A stretch of 42,538 nucleotides of DNA from Marinilabiliaceae bacterium (GTDB lineage Bacteria; Bacteroidota; Bacteroidia; Bacteroidales; Marinilabiliaceae): positions 1-42,538 of the forward strand of contig JAEINY010000023.1 in NCBI GenBank assembly GCA_016342595.1. The letters run 5' to 3'. The position numbers were made by a program, and so were the translations under genes. The notes below the pieces were generated by a model. The model searched no databases. It saw only the letters and a list, made by a program, of their open reading frames with translations, and was not told where the DNA came from. Positions 36,042 to 42,538 of this stretch are shown in pieces (the stretch's first letter is position 1; each line of letters begins with the position of its first letter).

Positions 36042-36722
36042 TGTTCTGATTTTTTCACCGCTCCGCCTCCTTGGTCCCATTATTAGGGAAGTAGGATAAC
36101 TAACAAGTTACAAAACAGGATCTATATAGTCAAAAAGAAATCCATCTCAATTAGACAGTCAAGTACCATTTATCGCCTGCAGCTAAATCAATAGAAAACA
36201 GTAACATATCGAAGCTATTAGCAGATCGCATAATCAAGGTATTAATAACATATATTATTATTATTATTGTTATTGCAAAAATCTGAGCTCTCGGACAAGT
36301 CAAAATCTATCTGGGACTTTCTGTTTTACTAAGATGTTTGCATAAGAATTGCCCGTCCAGAACCATTATTATCACATGGCGCATCATAATAATATAGAAA
36401 TGGGAAAATAGCATCACAACACTTTCATAAGCGTTTTTGAAATGCCGGCAAGATTAACCATCATCTTTCAATGAGCATCATAGTAAAATAATCTACTGCC
36501 AGCAAAGTCTTAAAAATATTGGAATTGCCTTACAATTACTTTCTTCTATTAGAAAACGCCTTCGTGTAATTTGGGTAATTCGTGGTTCGAAAAATCTATA
36601 AGTATGTGGTAAAATTCATCCTTAATCTTTTTTCTAAGTATAGAACACTTTGCACTTTATTCCTAAATTAAAGGCCTTGTATTCCGAATTTATACTACTT
36701 TTATAGTCCCTAATTACGATTA
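36042..36722. other. Divergent intergenic region, presumed main promoter region of the polysaccharide operon
   Basis: No gene is apparent in these 681 bp between wecB (minus) and the PaaK-like gene (plus). It contains a trinucleotide run (ATT)5-GTT-ATT at 36254-36274 and a copy of the AATTCGTGGTT-type interspersed motif at 36561-36588. Before the plus-strand gene, TTG at 36677-36679 and TACTTTTA at 36696-36703 weakly resemble Bacteroidota promoter boxes but with a short spacer and a mismatch. I found no TAnnTTTG element facing wecB. Confidence 0.5.
36561..36588 (+). repeat. Short interspersed motif copy
   Basis: TTCGTGTAATTTGGGTAATTCGTGGTTC at this site matches the AATTCGTG / ATTCGTGGTT core of copies at 2931-2963, 3041-3069, 3441-3500 and 11918-11988. 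It lies in the operon's upstream region. Confidence 0.5.
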
Positions 36723-38021
36723 ATGACTATTGATTTCTTTAACATACTAAAGTTAAAAGGTTTTCCGGTTAGAAAGGCAAAAAAACAACTTCACTCCATT
36801 CAGTCAATACCTAATATTCCAGACTGGCAAGACAAACGTAAATGGGAAATATTTAACCATCATTTCGAAAGTAACTCTTTTTACAAACAATACATTAGCA
36901 GTAAACCTGACTCTTGGGAACAAATACCAATAATAACGAAAGAGGAGTTAAATAAAATTGATTGCCACAGACCATTACTTAACATTTTCGAAAAGCGTTT
37001 TATTCGTCAAACGTCTGGCTCTACAGGACGTCCCCTTACCTACTCCATCGATTATTACAGCCATGCTTTTACATGGTCTTTAATAGCCAATCGATATGCT
37101 TCATTGGGACTATCAATCAACGACAAACAAGCACGTTTTTATGGTATGCCTCGAAATATTCGTTCAAGGCTTACAGAACGCACCAAAGATCTCCTGGCAA
37201 ACCGGTATCACATGCCCATTATGGATCTCTCAGATGCTTCTCTTAAGCAATGGGTAGAAATAATAGCAAAGAAGCAATTTAGCTATTTATATGGCTACAG
37301 TTACCCCCTCATCACGTTTGCCAAATACCTGAATTGGAATGGACTAATACTAAAAGATTATTGCCCCCATCTTAAAGCCTGTATCGTTACTTCTGAAATG
37401 TGCTCGCCAGCGGAAGAACAACTCATGGAAACCGTTTTTGGCATTCCCTGTGCCAATGAATATGGAGCATCGGAAATTGGTATTATTGGATTTGGCCAAA
37501 CAAATGACTGGCTCATCTCCGACGAACAACTTTTAGTTGAAATAGTAAATGACAAAGGCGAGGCTGTACCATATGGTGAATCCGGTCGTATTATTTGCTC
37601 CAGCCTTTTTAACACAGCTACCCCTCTGATCCGTTATGAAGTGGGTGATCTGGGGAAAATAGAAATCCGGAATAACAGACGTTACCTAACAGAACTAATC
37701 GGGCGGAAAGAAGAAATGATTTACCTTCCCTCTGGAAAAAAAGCACCAGGAGACACAACATTTTTCTATATCATTCAGGGCTTCATCCGAAAATACCCTT
37801 TCATCATTGATGAATATCGAGTTATACAGCACACTTTATCAAGTTTTGAATACCAACTCACTACAAAAAAATCAATTAACAGAGCTCAAGAGCAGCTATT
37901 AATTCAATTGACAAAAACTTATCTGGAAAAAAGTATATCTGTATCGATAACTGAAGTCACTAAAATAGAACGTACACGGATGGGAAAATACAGGCGGTTT
38001 ATATCAAAAGTCAATCCTTGA
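36723..38021 (+). CDS. PaaK/CapK-like adenylate-forming enzyme, paralogue 2
   Basis: 432 residues. TSGSTG (97-102), NEYGASE (245-251), RYEVGDL and the C-terminal GKYRRF (presumed catalytic lysine) identify it as an ANL-superfamily, phenylacetate-CoA-ligase-like enzyme. It aligns without gaps to the protein at 13717 for at least the first 250 residues, including the shared block SINDKQARFYG (131-141). It should activate a carboxylate with ATP; the substrate and acceptor are unknown. It is transcribed divergently from the operon and alone, 72 bp from a convergent secreted-protein gene. The duplicate may respond to a different signal or prefer another acid. Confidence 0.85.
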   Translation: MTIDFFNILKLKGFPVRKAKKQLHSIQSIPNIPDWQDKRKWEIFNHHFESNSFYKQYISSKPDSWEQIPIITKEELNKIDCHRPLLNIFEKRFIRQTSGSTGRPLTYSIDYYSHAFTWSLIANRYASLGLSINDKQARFYGMPRNIRSRLTERTKDLLANRYHMPIMDLSDASLKQWVEIIAKKQFSYLYGYSYPLITFAKYLNWNGLILKDYCPHLKACIVTSEMCSPAEEQLMETVFGIPCANEYGASEIGIIGFGQTNDWLISDEQLLVEIVNDKGEAVPYGESGRIICSSLFNTATPLIRYEVGDLGKIEIRNNRRYLTELIGRKEEMIYLPSGKKAPGDTTFFYIIQGFIRKYPFIIDEYRVIQHTLSSFEYQLTTKKSINRAQEQLLIQLTKTYLEKSISVSITEVTKIERTRMGKYRRFISKVNP

Positions 38022-38093
38022 ATTAGCACTAATCAACGATTGACCTTTAAATGAACCATGCACTATCAGAAAAACTGACTACTTAATTAGCAA

Positions 38094-39119
38094 TTACTCC
38101 TTTGCAATTTTAATGACTTTAGAGAAATCATCCGCTTCGATACTAACCAGATAAATCCCTGCATTTAACATGGACACATCAATCGTTTCTATGCCACCAC
38201 TATCTGAATAGGCACTTCTCAAAGATTGACCTGTCATTGAAAAAAGTTCAATCCTGACCTGCTGAAGTCCTGAAACATCAACAAACAATTGATCTTTTGC
38301 AGGATTTGGAGAAACTAATGCGCGGGCATTTTTATGTTTCGTAAAACTTGTCGGAATCCCGGCATAAGATAAGCTCCAGTTATAACTGGTATTGGCATCA
38401 ACCTTATCCCATAAAATTAGATATTCTGTAGCTTCCGAACAATCAAAGATGACTTCCGATTGTTGATTACAATGCTCATCATTAATTGTGATTAATTCAC
38501 CTGCACAATTAGAATAGACTTTCACCAAAGTATTTTCAGTTGTATTCCCGCAGCTCGATAATGTAATTGTCCCTGCTCCCGGAGCCGTATAAGTAAACCA
38601 CTGATCGGTACCGGCAGAATGATCACATACATTTACTGATGTCGCGTTCGCCTGTTTAGGTACAGTGCAGCTTTCTCCTTCTGCCCAATCTCCTTCCGTC
38701 AATGTCCATTTAAAACCATTCGAAGATTTTTTGTTAATCCAAACAATCAAATAATCATTCCCTTGTGTTCCTTTAAACGAAACGCGAGATTGAAATCCAC
38801 AAAAATCATCACTTTCAGCCGTGAGCAATAATGGTTCACAAAATGCTCCAGGGTAAACCAATACATGTGTATCTTCATCTGTCAAACCGCAGCTTGTCAA
38901 TGATATCTTTCCAGACTGTGTGGCTTTAAAAGAAAACCATTGTTTGACATTTTCACCTCCACTAAAAGCACATTCGTATGTGTTTGGACTGATAAGCTTC
39001 GTCTCACCTGTTCCATCTATTACTATTGGGTTGCTGCAAGAAGATCCTTTCTGAGCAGTTAAGGTAAAGACTACTATTAATAAACACGTAAACGTGCTAA
39101 TCATTTTTTTAATATTCAT
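38094..39119 (-). CDS. Secreted T9SS-sorted protein with two PPC-like domains
   Basis: 341 residues. A signal peptide (about 1-22, ending LTAQ) is followed by two similar Cys-containing beta-sandwich repeats, about 24-140 and 141-245, each with WF.F/Y.A....G.I.L.SCG and YLI.W, which fits bacterial pre-peptidase C-terminal (PPC)-like domains. The last ~75 residues (SPNPAKDQLFVDVSG ... LFSMTGQSL ... LNAGIYLVSIEAD) are a classic type A T9SS sorting domain. It should be secreted across the outer membrane and fixed to the surface or released. No catalytic domain is present, so an adhesive or structural role is possible. Confidence 0.9.
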   Translation of the reverse strand: MNIKKMISTFTCLLIVVFTLTAQKGSSCSNPIVIDGTGETKLISPNTYECAFSGGENVKQWFSFKATQSGKISLTSCGLTDEDTHVLVYPGAFCEPLLLTAESDDFCGFQSRVSFKGTQGNDYLIVWINKKSSNGFKWTLTEGDWAEGESCTVPKQANATSVNVCDHSAGTDQWFTYTAPGAGTITLSSCGNTTENTLVKVYSNCAGELITINDEHCNQQSEVIFDCSEATEYLILWDKVDANTSYNWSLSYAGIPTSFTKHKNARALVSPNPAKDQLFVDVSGLQQVRIELFSMTGQSLRSAYSDSGGIETIDVSMLNAGIYLVSIEADDFSKVIKIAKE

Positions 39120-39318
39120 TCTTTCCCATATTTAGTTAAAATATGATTACAAAATAATTCTTCCTCCCTTTTCCACCAACGATCCAATAGAATATTCATC
39201 TGACAAATCAATGCTTTAGTCAAATAGAATCAGACATTTAGTCGCTATCCTCACAATATTGAATTAGTTTTAATGCTCCTTGTTCAATTCCAATTAAAAT
39301 TTAAAACAATTCTATACC

Positions 39319-40356
39319 ATGGGAAAAAGCAAAAGTGCTATCACAATCATTGAGGTGATTGATAAAGAGTCTTGGCAAAAAGACCTGGACACATACGAAC
39401 ACAGCGTTTTTATTACACCACAATGGATAGAAGCAGTTAAAACAAACACCTGCTTACCTCTTTACCTGGATTTTTATGATAGTACAAACAAAATTGGAAA
39501 GTTAAGTGGCCTTATTATTAATCATCCTAAATCGATAAGCAGGCAACTTTATTGTTATTCAGGTATAGCCATTCAAAATCCAATACGCGCACTATATAAT
39601 AATTGCTATTCAATGCTATACACCTTTTCAATAAGAAAAAAGATCAATCGAATAGTGATTGGTTCATATGATCAACCATTCTCCCTTCCAATACAAACGA
39701 CTCAGTTCTTTCCAACAGAAAGAACTGAGTTTGTGATTAATCTAACTGAATCCATTATTTTTGGTTCACGTTTCAAACGCAATCTTAAAAAAAATAATGC
39801 TTCCTCATCCTCTATCCAGAAAGTAAATCATCCACATACAAAGTCTGATTTATTATCACTCCTACTTGAAACACATGCCATCAGGCAACAAAAAAAACGA
39901 ACTAAGTACAATCCTTTCTATCTACCTTACTGGACCATTTCTTCATTGGAAAAACTCACCAAATCACAGAATACAGATATTTTCAATACCCGATCATTGC
40001 ACAAAGTAAATGCGGCTGAATTAAATATTAGAACAGCGACTTCTGTATTTAATTTATTAAGGGGAGCTGATCAATTTGCTTACGATAATGGTCTTCCCGC
40101 CAGATTAGGCAAATTCATGATCGATTACTATAAAGAAAGAAACTATAAAAGATTTAATTTAGGAGGTATTCCCTCCGGGCCAGATGGTGAAAATCTGGCC
40201 ATTTTCAAAAAGAGCATGGGTGCGCAAGCTATTACTGTTTTTGGGGCTACTACCAATTACCTGATTTATCCGTATAAACTACTTAATCCTTTGTTGAACC
40301 TGGGACGAAGATTCCCTGATCATACCCTCATCCAATTCCTTAAAAAGTGGATTTAA
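39319..40356 (+). CDS. FemAB/GNAT-like acyltransferase
   Basis: 345 residues, soluble. The first half has FITPQWIEAV (31-40) and LSGLIINHPKSISRQLY, and the second half has LRGADQFAYDNGLPARLGKF, NYKRFNLGGIPSGPDGEN and IFKKSMGA, a layout typical of FemAB-like proteins with two GNAT-type folds. Such proteins transfer an acyl or aminoacyl group to an amine, often in peptidoglycan or exopolysaccharide synthesis. Its neighbourhood with PaaK-like, WbqC and polysaccharide genes suggests a role in decorating the glycan, perhaps using an acyl group activated by the PaaK-like enzymes (inference). It is followed by a strong bidirectional terminator. Confidence 0.7.
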   Translation: MGKSKSAITIIEVIDKESWQKDLDTYEHSVFITPQWIEAVKTNTCLPLYLDFYDSTNKIGKLSGLIINHPKSISRQLYCYSGIAIQNPIRALYNNCYSMLYTFSIRKKINRIVIGSYDQPFSLPIQTTQFFPTERTEFVINLTESIIFGSRFKRNLKKNNASSSSIQKVNHPHTKSDLLSLLLETHAIRQQKKRTKYNPFYLPYWTISSLEKLTKSQNTDIFNTRSLHKVNAAELNIRTATSVFNLLRGADQFAYDNGLPARLGKFMIDYYKERNYKRFNLGGIPSGPDGENLAIFKKSMGAQAITVFGATTNYLIYPYKLLNPLLNLGRRFPDHTLIQFLKKWI

Positions 40357-40432
40357 AACAATCTATTGATATCTGAAACCGATCTTCCAAATTAGCCCCA
40401 CAAAACCCCAAAAATTTTAATCTAGACCATAA

Positions 40433-40463
40433 AAAAAACCGAACGGCATCCATTCGGTTTTTT
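40433..40463. terminator. Bidirectional rho-independent terminator
   Basis: AAAAAACCGAA (40433-40443) pairs with TTCGGTTTTTT (40453-40463), giving a GC core with A and T runs on both sides. It lies between convergent genes: the FemAB-like gene on the plus strand, ending at 40356, and the lipoprotein gene on the minus strand, ending at 40482. It can end both transcripts. Confidence 0.88.
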
Positions 40464-40481
40464 ATTCAGTTCTTTTAATAC

Positions 40482-41315
40482 CTATTGTACAGGTGTATAC
40501 TCTTCAAAATAATAGGGCGGCTCAACTGTCTTGTCATCCAGACTCTTAGGATATGTCCCCTCCTCAAGCATTGGGATACTTTCAATAAACTCAATTTGCT
40601 CTTGCGTTAACCCGGAACCATTGGTAATGGCCCAAACAGCGTCCTGCAAGACATCTGCTATCTCTTCGTAAGAGGGATTTCCATTTGCCTTTAATTTGGC
40701 TTTACTAATTTCAACATTAGAATTGTAGTGCTCCCAATTAATTTTATGCCAGTGAACCATATGCAATAATCTCCACATTTCCAATGAGCTAGTAACACCA
40801 ATTATCTCATATTCCAAATTTGCTTCCGAACCTTTTTTTCCAAGGTTAACACAATATAGATGCACAACAAAAGTTTTTGTTTGCCCTGGTTGGATACAAG
40901 TCCAAATCCAATCTAAAAGAATGGCATTTTGGTAATCAGCCAGATTAATTTTAAAAATAAGTCCCGGAGGAAAAAACAATGTTCTTTTAGCAGTTGGGTT
41001 AGTATTTTTAACGGTAATTTGTAATTTCACAAAATGCCCGCCACTGCCATAGTTACAAAATGACTGAACAGTTTTGCTTGCATAAGTAGATTTCAAAGAA
41101 GCATTACCTTGTACTGCTATAGTACTTCCATCAAAACCACTTGCATTACCAATAAACTCAATATCTTCCGGAAACTCAAAAGGATCAACCTGCAATTCTC
41201 CTGGTGCGTTACCCATGCCGGGGATATTGCCAGGTACCTCTTCAATTTTCTCTTTTTCACAAGCCGTAGAAAAAACTAGAACAGCCACAAATAAGTATGA
41301 TAAGATTTTTTTCAT
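40482..41315 (-). CDS. Predicted lipoprotein of unknown function
   Basis: 277 residues. A lipoprotein signal ends at STAC with Cys19, followed by EKEKIEEVPGN, so the mature protein is probably an outer-membrane or surface lipoprotein. The mature part is beta-rich, with YGSGGHFVKLQITVKNTNPT and FPPGLIFKINLADYQNAILL in the middle and a helical C-terminal part (EQIEFIESIP). I recognise no domain. A good Bacteroidota promoter lies just upstream, so it forms its own transcription unit that ends in the hairpin at 40433-40463. No clear link to glycan synthesis is seen. Confidence 0.85.
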   Translation of the reverse strand: MKKILSYLFVAVLVFSTACEKEKIEEVPGNIPGMGNAPGELQVDPFEFPEDIEFIGNASGFDGSTIAVQGNASLKSTYASKTVQSFCNYGSGGHFVKLQITVKNTNPTAKRTLFFPPGLIFKINLADYQNAILLDWIWTCIQPGQTKTFVVHLYCVNLGKKGSEANLEYEIIGVTSSLEMWRLLHMVHWHKINWEHYNSNVEISKAKLKANGNPSYEEIADVLQDAVWAITNGSGLTQEQIEFIESIPMLEEGTYPKSLDDKTVEPPYYFEEYTPVQ

Positions 41316-41717
41316 GATATAAATAATTAAGTATTTAAATCAAAGGTAAAGTAGTTAATCTTAGTATTCAACCCTTTAGTACTTTACAAAAATAACCCCA
41401 ACTAACACCTAAAACGCTTCCTAACTGACACTTACAGCATTCACGCACCCTTTTGATAGATTTTTCACTTTGACAAATGAAAGAATTAAGACTGCAAGCG
41501 TATTAATAAGTTTGACAAAAAAGTATTAATTAGAATGGGCAGCCACAAAAATAAAAGAACCGGCAAACTGATTATTGCAAAACTTGTCCATTATTTACTT
41601 CTCTTTTCAAAGGAAAGCATAGCAACTGTTTACTTTTTTCTATGTTTTTGCTATATTAAACTATCGGTATAAAACACGTCCACGTTTATTACGTCAATAG
41701 TTTTTGAATTTCAGCGT
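41316..41717. other. Divergent intergenic region
   Basis: No gene is apparent. A promoter for the minus-strand lipoprotein gene lies at 41341-41371. On the plus strand, TAAGTTTG at 41507-41514 fits the -7 box but has no TTG at the right distance, and TAGTTTTTG near 41698 is off by one base. I found nothing else of note. Confidence 0.5.
41341..41371 (-). promoter_or_regulatory. Bacteroidota-type promoter for the lipoprotein gene
   Basis: On the minus strand, TTG (41371-41369) is followed after 20 nt by TACCTTTG (41348-41341), matching the Bacteroidota -33/-7 consensus TTTG-N19..21-TAnnTTTG, with the last three bases of the -33 box present. The -7 box ends 25 bp before the start codon at 41315, giving a short leader. 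Best-supported promoter in the window. Confidence 0.7.
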
Positions 41718-42440
41718 ATGAAAAAAATAGCCATACTTCAATCCAACTATATCCCCTGGAAAGGGTATTTTGATATGATCAATATGGTAGACATGTTTGT
41801 GATCTACGACGACATGCAATACACACGCAGAGACTGGAGAAACAGAAACCGGATTAAAACGTCGACTGGAACAAAATGGTTATCCATTCCTGTTGAAGTA
41901 AAAGGCAAATTTCAACAACGCATTGACGAAACTCTAATCAGTGATAACAAATGGAATAAGAATCATTGGGAAACGATAAAAAATGTGTATGCCAAGGCAC
42001 CACATTTCAAAGCTTACAAGCCTTATTTTGAAGACTTATACCTCAATACAACAACTCCATTCCTGTCGGAAATAAACTATCAATTTATTACGGCTATCAA
42101 CCATTTATTAGGTATAAAGACGGAACTCATTCATAGTACTAAACTTGAAGTATCGGGTAAAAAAACAGATCGCTTGCTCAATATTTGCGAGCAATTGGGT
42201 GCTAATTCTTATTTATCAGGTCCTGCAGCAAAAAACTACCTCATTGAAGAGAAATTTGAAGAAAAAAACATTCGGATTGAATGGATAGATTACAGTGGCT
42301 ACAAAGAATATCCCCAGCTTCACCCTCCATTTGAACATGGGGTAACTATTCTTGATCTGATTTTTAATATCGGCCCGGATGCTATCCAATACATGAAATC
42401 ATTTGATAAAAAGTCAGCTACTTCGAGATTGCCATTATAG
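41718..42440 (+). CDS. WbqC family protein
   Basis: 240 residues, the usual size for the family. The N-terminal AILQSNYIPWKGYFDMINMV (5-24), FVIYDDMQYTRRDWRNRNRI (27-46) and LSGPAAKNYL are characteristic of WbqC-like proteins, which occur in O-antigen and exopolysaccharide loci. Their biochemical role is not settled; proposals include transfer of an amino acid or acyl unit to a sugar. The start ATG at 41718 gives the family's MKKIAILQSNYIPWKG beginning. The gene ends just before a 71-nt interspersed repeat. Its partners may lie to the right of the window. Confidence 0.9.
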   Translation: MKKIAILQSNYIPWKGYFDMINMVDMFVIYDDMQYTRRDWRNRNRIKTSTGTKWLSIPVEVKGKFQQRIDETLISDNKWNKNHWETIKNVYAKAPHFKAYKPYFEDLYLNTTTPFLSEINYQFITAINHLLGIKTELIHSTKLEVSGKKTDRLLNICEQLGANSYLSGPAAKNYLIEEKFEEKNIRIEWIDYSGYKEYPQLHPPFEHGVTILDLIFNIGPDAIQYMKSFDKKSATSRLPL

Positions 42441-42445
42441 TTATC

Positions 42446-42534
42446 CACAAATTGGTTTTCCTCGCCAGCTGCGCAGGCTTTTCTTTAACCACTGATTACA
42501 CGAATTTACACAAATTGGTTTTCCTCAGGAAAAC
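42446..42534 (+). repeat. 71-nt interspersed repeat, copy B, with partial tandem duplication
   Basis: 42464-42534 matches the reverse complement of 11918-11988 at 65 of 71 positions by hand. The 18-mer CACAAATTGGTTTTCCTC occurs twice, at 42446-42463 and 42509-42526, 63 nt apart, so a partial second unit precedes the full one. It lies just after the WbqC gene, in the same orientation relative to the gene as copy A has to the deacetylase-like gene. Confidence 0.75.
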
Positions 42535-42538
42535 TTAA

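Noticed and set aside
36042..36080. Upstream ATG for wecB
   Set aside because: It adds an Arg-rich 13-residue leader before the canonical MRKVLIVFGTRPEA start, which has a better upstream sequence.
36042..36722. JUMPstart/ops or UpxY-type regulatory leader
   Set aside because: I found no GGCGGTAG-like ops element and no UpxY/UpxZ-like gene beside the operon.
1..42538. tRNA, rRNA or CRISPR array in the window
   Set aside because: No cloverleaf, rRNA-like sequence or regularly spaced short repeat set was seen on reading.

Overview
The window reads as a chromosomal segment of a Bacteroidota bacterium, probably a marine or anaerobic Bacteroidales/Marinilabiliales-type organism (the lineage below phylum is inference). 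Supporting signs are lipoproteins with Bacteroidota-style lipoboxes, a secreted protein ending in a classic type IX secretion (T9SS) sorting domain, an AT-rich composition, weak Shine-Dalgarno sites and one promoter that fits the Bacteroidota TTG-N20-TAnnTTTG consensus.

The core (about 7.5-36.0 kb) is one long surface polysaccharide locus on the minus strand, read from right to left. It starts with wecB and wecC (UDP-GlcNAc to UDP-ManNAc to UDP-ManNAcA). A Wzx flippase, eleven glycosyltransferases, a pyruvyl-transferase-like protein, two asparagine-synthetase-like proteins, a Wzy/O-antigen-ligase-type polymerase, a PaaK/CapK-like adenylating enzyme and a NodB-like deacetylase follow. The last genes of this run are a WbuB-like glycosyltransferase and a short PglC-type phosphoglycosyl transferase that should load the first sugar on undecaprenyl phosphate. 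After a 190-bp hairpin-bearing gap come an AlgI-like MBOAT O-acyltransferase and an SGNH partner, then a large secreted parallel beta-helix protein. Most genes are separated by a few bases or overlap, so they are probably co-transcribed. No Wzz/Wzc chain-length protein, Wza-type exporter, glycosidase or exosortase is visible.

The right flank (36.7-42.4 kb) mixes strands. It holds a second PaaK/CapK-like enzyme that is a clear paralogue of the one inside the operon, a T9SS-sorted secreted protein, a FemAB/GNAT-like acyltransferase, a lipoprotein and a WbqC-family protein. The PaaK-like, FemAB-like and WbqC genes are the kind often found in O-antigen/EPS loci and probably belong to the same surface-glycan programme.

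The left flank (1-3.9 kb) is poor in genes: one lipoprotein gene, a 5'-truncated MarR fragment and much repetitive DNA. It contains a perfect 146-bp direct repeat with a third diverged partial copy, several palindromic elements, and members of a short interspersed repeat family (AATTCGTG..AATCTGTGG type). That family recurs at 11.9 kb, 36.6 kb and the right end of the window.

Taken together, the locus would build a heteropolymer containing ManNAcA, possibly carrying pyruvyl, acyl, amide and deacetylated positions. The unusual parts are the paired adenylating enzymes, the two asparagine-synthetase-like proteins without an obvious glutaminase half, and the beta-helix protein that ends in a tandem array of sorting-domain-like repeats.
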